DNA of 43,798 bases from the NCBI GenBank assembly GCA_963575745.1, contig CAUYUJ010020601.1, forward strand, positions 110,001 through 153,798. The letters run 5' to 3'. Positions within the stretch are counted from its first letter, which is position 1; each line of letters opens with the position of its first letter. Below are positions 17,333 through 27,772 of this stretch, one piece after another. Below the pieces are notes generated by a model. That model made no database searches. It saw only the letters and a program-made list of their open reading frames with translations, and was not told where the DNA came from. The translations under genes and the position numbers were made by a program. The DNA is from Prorocentrum cordatum (lineage: Eukaryota; Sar; Dinophyceae; Prorocentrales; Prorocentraceae).

Positions 17333-19321
17333 GCGGTGCGCGATCCGAAGTTTTGGGTGTACGGACATGCAGTACTATCCGCTGTGCACGGCTGCCTCTA
17401 CGAGTTTCAGAACTATATGGAATCTTGCCCATGTCACGCAGTGGACTGCCGCGAGAAGGATGGATTTGCCGCGGGCCGCCCGTACTTCAGAAGGCGGGCG
17501 GCGTTCATAGGCGAGACGGGCCTCAAGTTCTCGACCTGCCCGATGAGGGGCCGTCGCGCCCCAGACTTGGCCGCAGGGAAGCACAAAGAATATTTGGCTG
17601 AGCTCGTGAACCAGTCCTTGGGCCGCCTGCTGGTCAGGTGCGATGAGCTGACCCAGACGGACCGTGACATGGTCGTGCGGGATTGGGAGTGCGCTCGTGC
17701 AGCGATCATGGAAGTGGTCCAGATCAAGTATGCACATTGGGCGTACTTGCCACACAAGTTTTGCGTGCTGGGTGCCATTGACAAGTGTGGGACCTCAGAA
17801 GATACTGCACGATTCGGGCTGCAAGCGTGCTTGCGCGAGTACGCCTTGCTTGACGAGTCCCAGCGCAGCAGTTTGTGGCCGTTGGCTGCCAGCGTGCTGG
17901 CGCCGTCGTCCCCGCTGCGCGACGAGGTGGTTGCCTTCGTGGAGCAAGGGGTTTCTCTCCAGAGCCTCCCTGGCCTCAGGCAAGTAGCAGGCATGGTCCT
18001 CGGCATCCCCGTTGCAGAGCGGTCCATCGAGGCGAAGCACCGCATGAACAAGCTAGCTTCGTCTCGGGCCCCCCACGCGGGGGGAGGCTTCGTCAACGTC
18101 CACCTGAAACTGCCAGATTTCAAGCGGCGGTTGGCTGCCGACCCAGGCCTCCTTGACCATGTGGCCGCAGACTTGGGCCGCATCAGGACGTCGTCCGAGC
18201 GTCTGTTGCAGGCCTTCGGGCTGCAAGCGCACCCGACGGTGTTCTCGGAATTCGCACGGATCGGGCATGCCAGGAAGACTACGGCCGCGGCCGTGCTGTA
18301 CAGACTTGGCGCTGAGACGCAGCAGAAGCAGCACGCAGCGCTGAAGGCCGCCTTCCCGAAGGTCAAGACTGACGGCGGCGGAGGCGGGCACGTGCTCGCT
18401 TCCCTGAGCCACGGGCTCAGGATCGTATCGGCGGCAGCCCTGCAGCATCTCAGGAAAACTTTCAAGCGGGAGGCGTTCTATTCGATCGCTTTGCCGCGCG
18501 ACTCCTTGCCTGAGATGGAGTCAGCTTTTTCTGGGTCGAGGAGGTTCGACGTCCCTGGGCTGGTGCCGCTCACAGACGCACAGTACACGCCTCCTCTGAT
18601 GCTGCCCGCGGCGGCGCCCGCGCACGGGGACGGCGGCCTGGACCTGGGGCCGCCCGACGGCGTCCCTCCAGCGCTGGAGCCGCACGAGCACTGCATTTTC
18701 AGGGTGGTCCACGCGAAGCCAGCAATTCGGCACATCATCAAGCCCCGCGATTCCAACCTTACCACTGATGACGTGGCCGTGTGCGTGCACGACGTAGTCG
18801 GGTACGACCGACCAGGCGGCTCCACTGAACTACTCGTGGCGTTATCTGGCGCGCGGGTCGGAGAGGTGCCGCTGGGTGACGACGCCGACGTCGCGATTGA
18901 CGTCGGGTCGACGCGGCTGCTCCACAGGCGTCACTTGGAGGCGCTCCCGCGCTTGCACCTTGACCTCCTCGAGTGGCAGCCCGAGGGGCAGCTCTTCTAC
19001 CAACCGAAGCGGTGGCCAGCGGACGTGCCCAGAGAGGAGTACGGGCTCGCGTCCGAAGTCCTCACGGACATGGTCATCTCTGGCGCCTTTCCAGGCGCAG
19101 AGAGTTCCTTGGTCGCCCAGCCGCCCCGCACGCTGGAGATTCTGGAACAGGCTGGCCTCGTGGATCGGCGTGCAGCAGGTGACGCGGGCGACGAGCTCGC
19201 CTGCTGGAACTTGAGCCTCGCTTGCATGCGGGACATCGCTGCCTTCGAGAAGCTCCAGCAGCCAGCGCCAGCCCTGCGAGCCAGGATTGGCGTACAGGAC
19301 AAGGACCGCAGGGCGGGTTAA
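17333..19321 (+). CDS. Transposase-like dinoflagellate repeat-family protein, C-terminal part
   Basis: A 662-codon uninterrupted frame to TAA at 19319-19321. Features in order: AVRDPKFWVYGHAVLSAVHG; YMESCPCHAVDCRE; FSTCPMRGRRAPDLAAGKH, the conserved C-P-M-R-G-R-R-A-P box; VVRDWECARA; VAERSIEAKHRMNK, which resembles the C-terminal hAT-type signature in which an E-R-x-F/I-S/E follows P; FVNVHLKLPDFKRRLAADP; and ARKTTAAAVLYRLGA. The second half (VFRVVHAKPAIRHII-like region to the end) is less conserved. The gene ends 45 bp before the next ORF on the same strand. Codon use is strongly G/C-ending and even. Repeated family membership is from recognition; biochemical role unknown. Confidence 0.65.
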   Translation, partial: AVRDPKFWVYGHAVLSAVHGCLYEFQNYMESCPCHAVDCREKDGFAAGRPYFRRRAAFIGETGLKFSTCPMRGRRAPDLAAGKHKEYLAELVNQSLGRLLVRCDELTQTDRDMVVRDWECARAAIMEVVQIKYAHWAYLPHKFCVLGAIDKCGTSEDTARFGLQACLREYALLDESQRSSLWPLAASVLAPSSPLRDEVVAFVEQGVSLQSLPGLRQVAGMVLGIPVAERSIEAKHRMNKLASSRAPHAGGGFVNVHLKLPDFKRRLAADPGLLDHVAADLGRIRTSSERLLQAFGLQAHPTVFSEFARIGHARKTTAAAVLYRLGAETQQKQHAALKAAFPKVKTDGGGGGHVLASLSHGLRIVSAAALQHLRKTFKREAFYSIALPRDSLPEMESAFSGSRRFDVPGLVPLTDAQYTPPLMLPAAAPAHGDGGLDLGPPDGVPPALEPHEHCIFRVVHAKPAIRHIIKPRDSNLTTDDVAVCVHDVVGYDRPGGSTELLVALSGARVGEVPLGDDADVAIDVGSTRLLHRRHLEALPRLHLDLLEWQPEGQLFYQPKRWPADVPREEYGLASEVLTDMVISGAFPGAESSLVAQPPRTLEILEQAGLVDRRAAGDAGDELACWNLSLACMRDIAAFEKLQQPAPALRARIGVQDKDRRAG

Positions 19322-19366
19322 AAATTTAAACTGCCCCCCCTGTTTGCCTGTGCGTTTTAATTCATC

Positions 19367-19711
19367 ATGCCCCCGCGCCAGGACAAGGACGCATTTGAAT
19401 TGCTCCTGGATGCGCAGGAGGCGGGCTGGACAGGCAAATTGCTGCCGCGCGGGAAGGGGAAGAAGGTCGAAACGCAGCCACCATATGACCCCAACAGTGC
19501 TGCTAGCGAGAAGGTCTGGTACTTCCAGGCCGCCAAGAAGACCCTGTCCACCAATTACATGCGCTGCCTGCTTGCGGGCAAGTCGGTCGTCGCCCACGCG
19601 TTGGCCGACAAAGACTACGGCGTGCTCTTGGGCACCGCCCGTCCTAAGCGCCTGGCCATCCAGGACGACGCCGGGTGCCCGCGCCCGAGGGCGCCGAAAC
19701 GGCAGCGGAAG
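19367..19711 (+). CDS. Second gene of the unit, first exon
   Basis: Starts ATG 45 bp after the stop of the transposase-like gene. It encodes MPPRQDKDAFELLLDAQEAG, then WTGKLLPRGKGKKVE, KVWYFQAAKKTLSTNYMRCL, LAGKSVVAHALADKDYGVLL, and a basic end PRAPKRQRK. It stops at a GC donor (GCGGAAG|GCTGCC), phase 0. The frame remains open after the donor to about 20018 but becomes Gly/Arg/Pro-rich and non-coding in character. No known domain; the basic tail could be a nuclear localisation signal. Confidence 0.6.
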
Positions 19712-21086
19712 GCTGCCGCGCCGCTGCCCCTCGAGGACCACGGGGCCCAAACGGGCGCATTGTTGCTCAGTGGTCCGATCGATCCACCCGCCTTCCCAGC
19801 GAGGCGTTTTTGGCCATTGTGGCCGTTAGCGCGTTCGCGCGCAATCCCGTCGCAGGGGCAACGGTTCAGCTGGTTGGTTTTACGAGAGGTTGGGGGGGGG
19901 GCCAGCGGGAGGCGGGAGGGGGGCTGGGCGATGGGGGGGAGGGAGAAAGGCCAGAAGTATGTCATGGAAGGCAAGGAAGGGGCGGGGAGGCGAGGGCCGT
20001 TCGAAAGGGGCTTCAGTTGAGATCCTGATGGGGCCGCGTAGCGTGTGACGGGTGTGCCAACATGGGCGGGGGGGAGGCCGCGTGCTGCCACTACCCCTGG
20101 AAGAGTTCGGCGGAGTCCTCCATGGGGCCATGGGGCGTGTGAAAGGTGTGCCGACAAAGGCTGGGGGGCCGCGTGCTGCCGCGCCTGATGTGTGTTTCAG
20201 CGTGGGGCGATGAGGCGTGTGGGGGATTGCATGTGGCCACCCCCCGTCGGGTGATGACAGTGCCGTTCGATTGACCACTGTGTAACTTCACCCACATTTT
20301 CGCACATCCCCGTCTGACCCCACAGGTTATCCGTTGGGGTTCGCCCCCGTTCATTCGCCCGGAGGACGCTGCCTCGGGCCTTGGCGGCGGTGGCGGCAGC
20401 GACTGCGGGGGCAGCAGGGGCGGCGGCAATTCGAGCGGGGAGGAGGCGTCAGGAGAGAATCACACCTACACAGTACACACGTTGCGCGTGCAACCGATGT
20501 TTGTTGTCTGCGGCCCAGGGGGCCAGACTCGGGGTACATGGGGTGTTTGACAAAATTAGTGTTCGGATTGTTTTGGGCGGGGCAACGGTGGGCTAGCAGC
20601 TAGCACGCCCATCAGGCGTCTTCAACAACAACGCCGCAAATGTTATGGGCCCCAGGTCCCGTTTAAAGAAAATCATGCATCTAGATTCCCATGCGTCAGC
20701 CTGGACTTGGATGGCGGTGTACGGGACTGTTTGGGGGTGAAGGCCATTGTTTTGTAGCATCACATGCACCCTCGCACAGCCCGCCAGGCCAAACCTGCAC
20801 CGATTCCGTGACACACGCATTTGCCTTAACAGTGCGGGACCAGGGTTTTTGGGGTGAAGGCAATTTTCTTAGCGTAACATGTTCTTGATTCCAGGCAGGG
20901 GTGTAGGGAGTTGGTTGCACGTGCATCGTTTAGCAAGTTTCGCCGCTCGAGGTTGGCGCTGACTCCGACGCCTCCTGTCCTTCGTGGGCTCGATCGCCAG
21001 CGCTTGCGTCGCCAGCCCATCCATGCGAGACCGACCCGCACCCCGCGTCGCCAGATGCACAGCCGTCTGCGCCAGGCCCCTTTCAG
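19712..21086 (+). other. Putative 1375-bp GC-AG intron with repeats
   Basis: Bounded by GAAG|GCTGCC and TTTCAG|CCGATG, phase 0 at both ends. It contains a degenerate repeat, gcgtgtgaNNggtgtgccNaca...ggccgcgtgctgcc, at 20041-20089 and 20135-20180 with a weaker third copy at about 20213. It also has a direct pair, tttgggggtgaaggccatt near 20730 and ttttggggtgaaggcaatt near 20847. At 20384-20549 a plus frame reads GGNSSGEEASGENHTYTVHT then LRVQPMFVVCGPGGQTRGTW and a stop; this may be a stray exon. Confidence 0.45.
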
Positions 21087-21817
21087 CCGATGCCTGGAGC
21101 GACGACGTCTCCAGACTGCCCGACGCCCTCAGACTGCCCGACGCCACCAGGATCGCCAGGGCCGCACCCACCGCCCAGCCCACCGCGACCAGAGTCGCCA
21201 GAACAGCAGATACCTGGGTTTGCACCCGAAGAGCCAGGCGCGCCACTTGGGCCGCCAGAGCAGCCAGGGCCGCCGCTGCCACCCGAACCCCAGCTGGAAC
21301 AGCCGATGCCGCCGCCGCCCCCAGAGCAGCCAGCTGGCGCGTCGGATGCAGCATCAGCACGGCGTCATTCACGGAACGCAGCGTCGGGGCCATTCGGTCC
21401 GTTCAGGATCACATGTTCAGTGTTGAAGAAAGATGGTTCGATGCGGTTGCAGGCGACGTGCAAATTCCACAAGGATGATGGTGAGCCCTTGAGCACGATG
21501 TGCACAAAAAACCGTAATCTCAGGGCTGGCGGCGAGAACATGGAACAAGTCCGCTTGGCCTTGCAAGCCTGGTGCATAGCTGGGTACGGCCTGACCAAGA
21601 GGAAGAGCGAGCATGGCCAGCTCGAGCCCGAGAGCTTGCCGCCTGTCGGGACATATACGATTGCACAGCTCGAGTCGGCATTGCCCCCTGGAGGGCTCTC
21701 GCACGAGGCGCAGGTATCTTGGCAGAATGCGACGTTGCCCCCGAACGCAGTCAGGGATGAGCTGCGCAACGCAGCGGCAGCTGCGTTGTCGCCTGCACAC
21801 GCGGCAGCGGCACCCAG

Positions 21818-21857
<40 letters not shown>

Positions 21858-21860
21858 TGA
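21087..21860 (+). CDS. Second gene of the unit, terminal exon with Cys/His module
   Basis: After TTTCAG the frame reads a proline-rich linker (about 90 residues, PGSPGPHPPPSPPRPESPE and so on), then ITCSVLKKDGSMRLQATC, KFHKDDGEPLSTMCTKNRNL, and VRLALQAWCIAGYGLTKRKS EHG (as one run). The Cys and His spacing, C-x13-C-x2-H then C, with a following helix ending in A-W-C, matches a small conserved module in dinoflagellate repeat proteins and may bind zinc. It ends with poly-Ser encoded by an AGC repeat (21821-21856) just before TGA. The distance and orientation relative to the transposase-like gene suggest a two-gene element. Function unknown. Confidence 0.6.
21821..21856 (+). repeat. AGC triplet repeat encoding poly-Ser
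   Basis: About twelve AGC/CAGC triplets forming the C-terminal serine run of the preceding gene. Likely variable in length between copies. Confidence 0.9.
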
Positions 21861-22041
21861 TGCGCCAGTGCGGAGGCGCAGGGTCGGGCAACGTAACTGC
21901 GTGTGTGGGGGCGGGGGCAGGAATGGTGATGTCAAGTGGGGATGGGGGGGATGGTCAGTATGAGGTGGGAGGGCGTGGGGGTGGCATGGGTGGATGGACG
22001 GCGTGGGGGTAGCATTGGGTGGGGCGGCCAGCCGCTGCCAG

Positions 22042-22144
22042 ATGCTGTGGGGGCAACGCATGACGTGCCTGTGCCATCGTCGGCACATCTGCTGGGACTG
22101 CGCAACCAAGACGCTGGAATTCGGACAGCCGTGTGGTCGGCAAG
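22042..22144 (+). CDS. Candidate Cys/His-rich exon, RING-like
   Basis: Between GCTGCCAG and a GC donor (CAAG|GCTCCC) the plus frame reads MLWGQRMTCLCHRRHICWDC then ATKTLEFGQPCGRQ. The series C-x-C-H-x2-H-x-C-x2-C-A resembles the central part of a RING finger, but the last Cys pair is incomplete (a single PC), so it may be a decayed or a different metal-binding module. No partner exons are identified. Confidence 0.3.
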
Positions 22145-22232
22145 GCTCCCCTGTTCCTGACATCATTTCGTGGTTGTTCTTGTGCCTTTCGTCGTGCAGT
22201 CAATTGCTGTTGCCGCCGAAATTGGACGTCGT

Positions 22233-22432
22233 GCGCAGACGAGCTAACGGCGATGTAGATAACGGCGGCGCAGGTTTCGGCAATGTTGGTGGGGTGATTG
22301 ATTCGTGGACAACCCAATTGTAGGACAACGTTGCACGTGGTTCCCTGTGGTTTGCGCGTCCCGAGCTCGGCGTCGCAAGCGCTAGATTCCCAGCGCCACC
22401 GTGAATCAACATCGCCATTAGCGTGGCGTGGT
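22233..22432. mobile_element. 200-bp foldback with 35-bp arms
   Basis: The left arm gagctaacggcgatgtagat, aacggcggcgc and right arm gcgccaccgtgaatcaacat, cgccattagcgtg are inverted copies at about 80% identity. The mirrored peptide ANGDVD on both strands confirms it. The interior (about 125 bp) shows no coding capacity. Confidence 0.7.
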
Positions 22433-22479
22433 TCGTTATTTAGATTGCGTTCATTATTACAGCTGCCTTTCTGTAATCG

Positions 22480-22985
22480 CACCCCCTCCCCCCCTCCCCC
22501 ATTCGCCCCTCGCTCCGCCGCTCGCGCACCACTTGGAGCGCTGCCCCATCGCCCCGCCCATCCCGCCCCTCCCCTTCAGCGGCTGCACGCGCGAGGCTCT
22601 CCCCGACGTCGGGTATCTGACCGAGCTTATCGGCTAGGACGTCGGCGCCGCGCGCTATGTTCAGCTCATCGGCTGCGCCTCCGACGTCGGGCACATGCCA
22701 GAGCTTATAGGCGGGGGCGCCGACAACGGGACCCAGCTCAGCAGGGTAGACGGGGGCCAGCGGGCGTCCTATCCTTGCTGATCGTGCCCCCCCCCGCTCC
22801 CAATCAAGCGAGCCGAAACGTCGCAGACCAGGGCGTCTTCGCTGCAGATTCCGATTTTTCGTATGGTCAGAATGCGTTTGCGATGTGCGGCTGGCGGCGT
22901 CTGAGGGCCCCATCGGTCGGTGACTCGGGTGTTCGGAGGCGGGATGGCGAGGGGGCAAGGGCGGGGCGATGCGGCGATCACAGTT
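22480..22985. repeat. Degenerate 40-48 bp repeat (GACGTCGGG)
   Basis: Around 22590-22760 the pattern ccgacgtcgggNatNtgacc, gagcttatcggc recurs about four times with drift (near 22602, 22637, 22679 and 22720). It can be read as a peptide repeat on either strand (DVGYLTELIG plus; IPDVGESL minus), so coding strand is unsettled. The flanks hold only C-rich DNA. Confidence 0.5.
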
Positions 22986-23600
22986 TCCCACACAGGCGCG
23001 CCGAAACATCCAGGGACATTGCGGTCACCGCTTCCACCCAAAAGCGCCGACATATCCACCCAGGCGCGCCGAAACATGCAGGGTCAGTACAGCATCCGTT
23101 CCCACCCAGGCGCGCCGACACATTCAGGGTCAGTTCTGGGAGGGCATCCCTGAGGGCGGCATGCGGGGTGGGGTGGCGAGGCATGGGGAGGGGGTCTTTG
23201 GTCGCCCATGAATGGTCGCACGTCAGTACGCCCGTCGCTGCAACGGATTGGAGCTCACATGCGATGCGCGGTGGGGGCGGCGGCGGGGGGGGAGAAGCGG
23301 GGTGTGAGGCTAGGGCGGGGACGGGCCGACGCGCCCGACTCTTTCCCCACCCAGGCGCGCCGAAGCATCCAGGGTCAGTCCTGGCGCAGCCGCAGGAAAA
23401 TCCCATCAAGCGCATCTCACTACCTACGGTCTATGCGGCGACCGTTCCCGCCCATGCGCGCCGAAGGTCCCAGTGACAGCTCTGGGGGGACATCGGTGAG
23501 GGTGGCATGGGGTGGGTGGGCTGGTGGGGTGACGTGGAGTGGGGTCGCCCATCCAATGTATAGCATCAGTTCGCTTGTCGGTGCTGCGGCGCGGGGTTCA
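22985..23600. repeat. Repeats carrying CAGGCGCGCCGAAACATCCAGG
   Basis: Copies start at 22993, about 23040, 23061, 23107, 23352 and 23453, most with the 8-bp palindrome GGCGCGCC. A larger duplication overlaps them: the stretch after 23107 (cagttctgggagggcatccc...gtcgcccat) is repeated, diverged, after 23453 (cagctctggggggacatcgg...gtcgcccat), about 350 bp apart. The plus frame gives repeated HPGAPKHPGSV-like peptides, explained by the DNA repeat. Confidence 0.75.
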
Positions 23601-23925
23601 CATGGTTCGCGGGCGCCTGGTCCCGCTGCAATTCAGACGCGTCGACCCATCCAGTGTGGGGGCGATGGTGGTCACCGTGATGCGGGCAGATTGCTACTCG
23701 CACCACAATGGTGCCCAGTCCGACCCACGCATCATTACCAGCCAGATCCATGACCAGCTTGGGTTCAGGGGCCAACGATGGACATCTCCCCTGATATTTC
23801 GATGTGGGGGCACTCGGCAGTCCACTGGAGCAGCCGACGCGTCGTCAACCCCCCCCCATGTCCCCCCACCTCCCTACGCCCGTCCGCCGCACCCCTCCCC
23901 CTCCACCCGCCCCGCCCACGCGAAA
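23601..23925. other. No gene recognised
   Basis: Unremarkable mixed DNA ahead of the CA tract; short frames without motifs. Confidence 0.5.
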
Positions 23926-23927
23926 GA

Positions 23928-24022
23928 ACATACACACACACACGCACGCGCACACGCACACGCACGCATACACACATACGCACACACGCACACGCACACA
24001 CGCTCGCACGCACACGCGCGCG

Positions 24023-24090
<68 letters not shown>

Positions 24091-24115
24091 CGCACACACA
24101 CACACACACAAGCAC
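23928..24115. repeat. CA microsatellite
   Basis: About 190 bp of CA with CACG variants. Cys/Val and His/Thr frames over it are artefacts. Confidence 0.95.
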
Positions 24116-24364
24116 GCGCGCGCACGCATGCGCGCGCGAACGCGCACCCGCCCGCCCACGCACCCGCCACGCCGCCCCCTTTGTGCAAGCAGCGTTGTCT
24201 GGTGAACTGCGAGCCGTTGCGCAGCGAACGTTTGCGCCACTAGCGCCATTAGTATATGGGAAACCTGGGCTGCAACACATACACATACACATGCACATAC
24301 CTCGTTTTAGCACCCACCCCCATGCATCATGTGGTTTACTGTTTCCTCTTCCCCCCGTTCCCCC

Positions 24365-25018
<654 letters not shown>

Positions 25019-25113
25019 GCGGCACCCCCCCTCACCCCCCGCCCCCATCCCGCGCCTAGGCCTTGTGGCAGCTGGGCGCTGGCGCCCGCGCGGGCAGGGG
25101 GCGGGGCGGGCAG

Positions 25114-25258
25114 CGGGCGGATGCGCTGGCCAAGCAAGGCCGAGCAAGGACGGGCGACTACCCCGAGGGCAACAACCCTTCCATCGAGCAACTTGCGGAG
25201 AACACACGAGGGAACACGGCGCGGGGCAAGTGGCCAGCAGCGCAGCAGCGCCGCCTCG
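25114..25258 (+). CDS. Candidate exon, unknown protein
   Basis: After CAG (25111-25113) the plus frame reads RADALAKQGRARTGDYPEGN, then NPSIEQLAENTRGNTARGKW and PAAQQRR. Composition is protein-like (charged, few Pro runs). The preceding CT tract and C-run would act as a pyrimidine tract for the acceptor. The 3' boundary is unclear; after 25258 the sequence becomes G/T-rich and the frame ends at 25321. Confidence 0.35.
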
Positions 25259-25564
25259 TCTGGTTTCGCGGTTGCGTGGTTTCTGCGTGGACCTATGCGT
25301 GGTCGTTGGCGTGTTTTGATTAGTCGGGTTTATGGTGTTTCGTTGGTTTGTTTGTTGTCTGAGTTTGGTGGTTGCGTCTTTATGTTTAACGGTTTTCAGT
25401 TGGTTGGTGCGTTCGTGTGCTGTTTTTTGTGCGTTTGTTTTTTTGTGGCTTTCGAAATGTTCAATGTTTTTCTTTGTGGGTTCCCACGTTTTCAAATTGT
25501 GTTTGCGGTTTTCTGTTGGTATTAAAATGTCTGTAGATGTTCTGGTTTTTATGGGTTTTTTCAT

Positions 25565-25757
25565 GGTTTTAAAAAAATAAAAAAAAAAAAAAATCAAAAT
25601 AAAATTCCAAGAAAAAAATAAAAAAAAAAAAAACAAAGTAAAAAAAAAAAAAATTTAAAAAAAAAAAAGAAAAAAAAAAAAAGAAAAAAATTAAAAAAAA
25701 CAAAAAAAAAAAACAAAAAAAACAAATAAAAAAAACAAAAAAAAAAAAAAAATCAAT

Positions 25758-25789
<32 letters not shown>

Positions 25790-25911
25790 AAAAACATAAA
25801 AAAAAAAAAAAAACAATAAAGGAAATTAAAAAAAAAAAAAAAGAAAACCAAAAAAATAAAAAAACAAAGAAAAAAAAAAAAAAAACAAAGAACAAAAAAG
25901 AAAAAAAAAAA
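25565..25911. repeat. Poly-A tract with regular interruptions
   Basis: About 350 bp of A interrupted by single T, C, G or short TC/AAT steps every 8-20 bases. It lies between T-rich stretches on both sides, so A-rich and T-rich single strands could pair. Confidence 0.9.
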
Positions 25912-26211
25912 ACGATGTCCAACGGTTTTCTGTTTCTTTTTGAATTTTCAAATGTTTTTTTGGTTTTTTTCTTAGATTTTCAACGATTTTCTGATTTTTG
26001 TGAAATTTTCAAAGGTTTTCTGTTTTTTGGAGATTTTCAAGAATTTTCATTTTTTTTTTTTTTGAAATTTTCATGGGTTTTCTGATTTTTTTGGAGATTT
26101 TCAAGAATTTTTATTTTTTTTGAGATTTTCAAAGATTTTCTGTTTTTTTAAGATTTTCAACGATTTCTGTGTGTTTTTAATTTTTTCATGGCCGACAGGA
26201 CCGCGCAAGCC

Positions 26212-26421
26212 CCAGTACTTCTCCAGTACTTCTCCAGTACTTCTCCAGTACTTCTCCAGTACTTCTCCAGTACTTCTCCAGTACTTCTCCAGTACTTCTC
26301 CAGTACTTCTCCAGTATCCCAGTACTTCTCGCAGTACTTCTCCAGTACTTCTCCAGTACTTCTCCAGTACTTCCCCAGTACTTCTCCAGTACTTCTCCAG
26401 TACTTCTCCAGTACATCTCCC
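26212..26421. repeat. 11-bp tandem repeat AGTACTTCTCC
   Basis: About 18 copies of agtacttctcc with an irregular part at 26312-26340. Because 11 is not a multiple of three, every frame cycles through the same undecapeptide, and long frames are open on both strands (SSTSPVLLQYF plus; GEVLEKYWRST minus). The array splits the surrounding T-rich repeat. Confidence 0.95.
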
Positions 26422-26579
26422 CCGAGCGAGCCCGCCGAGATCATTTTTCTTGATTTTTCTTTGATTTTCTTGGATTTTCATTGTTTTTCCAAGATTTCAA
26501 TGATTTTTTGTATTTTCTCATGGGTTTTTCAAAATTTCCTTTGGGTTTCTGGATTGTCCTGGATTTTTTTCAATTTCGC

Positions 26580-27580
26580 GCGGTTTCGGCCGCGCGGCGG
26601 GCTGCGGGCGCGCTCGCGGGCGGGGTCGGTTCGCCGCGCAGATTTCGAAGGCCTGCGCATTCGGCCTTTGGCGTTGCGCGTGGGGCCTTCATTGTAGGCC
26701 TTCGCCTGCGCCCCATTCCTACAGCGTTAAGCTCACCCTTAGCGGCATCCTGGGGCAGGGCTTCCTTACGCTTGCCTGGGGCCTGGGGTAGGCCCTACTC
26801 CAGGCCTGGTCTAGGCTGTGAACTCCAGCCTTGCCGCTGCCTGGGCCCAGGCAATTTCCTAGGCGTGCCCTGCGCGCGCCTGCGAGGTTTGCCAGCGGGG
26901 TTGTCGCGTGCTTGCGTCAACGCCGAACCTGCCAGAACCTGCCTCGGACGCCTCGGGTTTCCCTTGGGGGCGCGCCGAGATCACGTTTATCGGGGCTGGG
27001 CGCGTTGCCCCCTCGCGGTGCCCCCTAGGGCGCTTGGGCAGGCACCAAGTGGGCTTGCGACTTGTGCGCCGTGGCCAAACACTTAAGGCCCCTTAGTCGG
27101 ACGTAGGGTAGGGGCCGCGGCCCCCGAGGGTAGCCTTGGCACTTGTGGCGTTCTGTTCACGTGCCATTGGCCTTGGTGCGTCGGGCATGGGCCCGCGCCG
27201 ATGGTTTATGATTTGCTTGGGCCTGGGCCTGGCTGACTGCGTGCCAGCGCTTAAATCGCGCGCCCAGGTTGTGGGTTGGTAGGGGCACGTGTTCCTATGA
27301 ATGCGAAGCCGCGCAATGTTAGGTTGGCGCAACCAACGTTTGCCATGCACAAGTGGGTGGGTGATGGGTGGGGTGGGGGCAAGGGGGAAAGGTGGGGGCG
27401 TTTGCTTGCGAGCCGCGGGGCAAGACCGACGGGGCAACAACGTTGTCCACCATGGGGGGCGCCTGCTGCGAGCGCCCTCCCTGGAACAAAACGGTGGCAT
27501 GTTATGCCGCGGCCCCTTTGAAGTAGCACACGTACTTCCTTCAAGGGGTATGAGGATGTGTCGTCGCAGGTGAGGTGTAC
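26580..27580. other. No confident gene; CCTGG/CCAGG-rich region
   Basis: GC-rich DNA with many small palindromes around taggcc, cctggg and ccaggc (26690-27250) and a short hairpin at 27509-27547 (cccctttgaagta...tacttccttcaagggg). Frames at 27276-27573 have no motif. Confidence 0.45.
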
Positions 27581-27584
27581 TTAG

Positions 27585-27772
27585 AGGAGGAATGAGAGGA
27601 GGATGAGGAGGTGAGGAGGGGGAAATAGACTGAGCTGCAGATAGGAAGGAGGAGGAGGAGAGGAGGGAGGAGGAGGAGGAGGAGGAAGGAGGGAGGAGGA
27701 GGAAGGAGGAGGGAGGAGGGAGGAGGAGGAGGAGGGGGAGGAGGAGGAGGAGGAGGAGGAGGAGGAGGAGGC
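27585..27772. repeat. GGA microsatellite
   Basis: GGA/GAGG triplets on the plus strand, interrupted. Minus poly-Leu and Ser frames are artefacts. Confidence 0.95.

Larger units (their letters stand above)
25265..26575. other. A/T-rich island
   Basis: A sharp change from GC-rich to T/G-rich, then A-rich, then T-rich DNA. It contains the A tract (25565-25911), degenerate 28-30 bp T-rich repeats (gattttcaaNgattttctgt, 25920-26180 and again 26435-26570) and an 11-bp array (26212-26421). Frames over it (poly-Phe, poly-Lys) are artefacts. Confidence 0.85.

Noticed and set aside
25569-25922. Poly-Phe frame on the minus strand
   Set aside because: Direct translation of the A tract.
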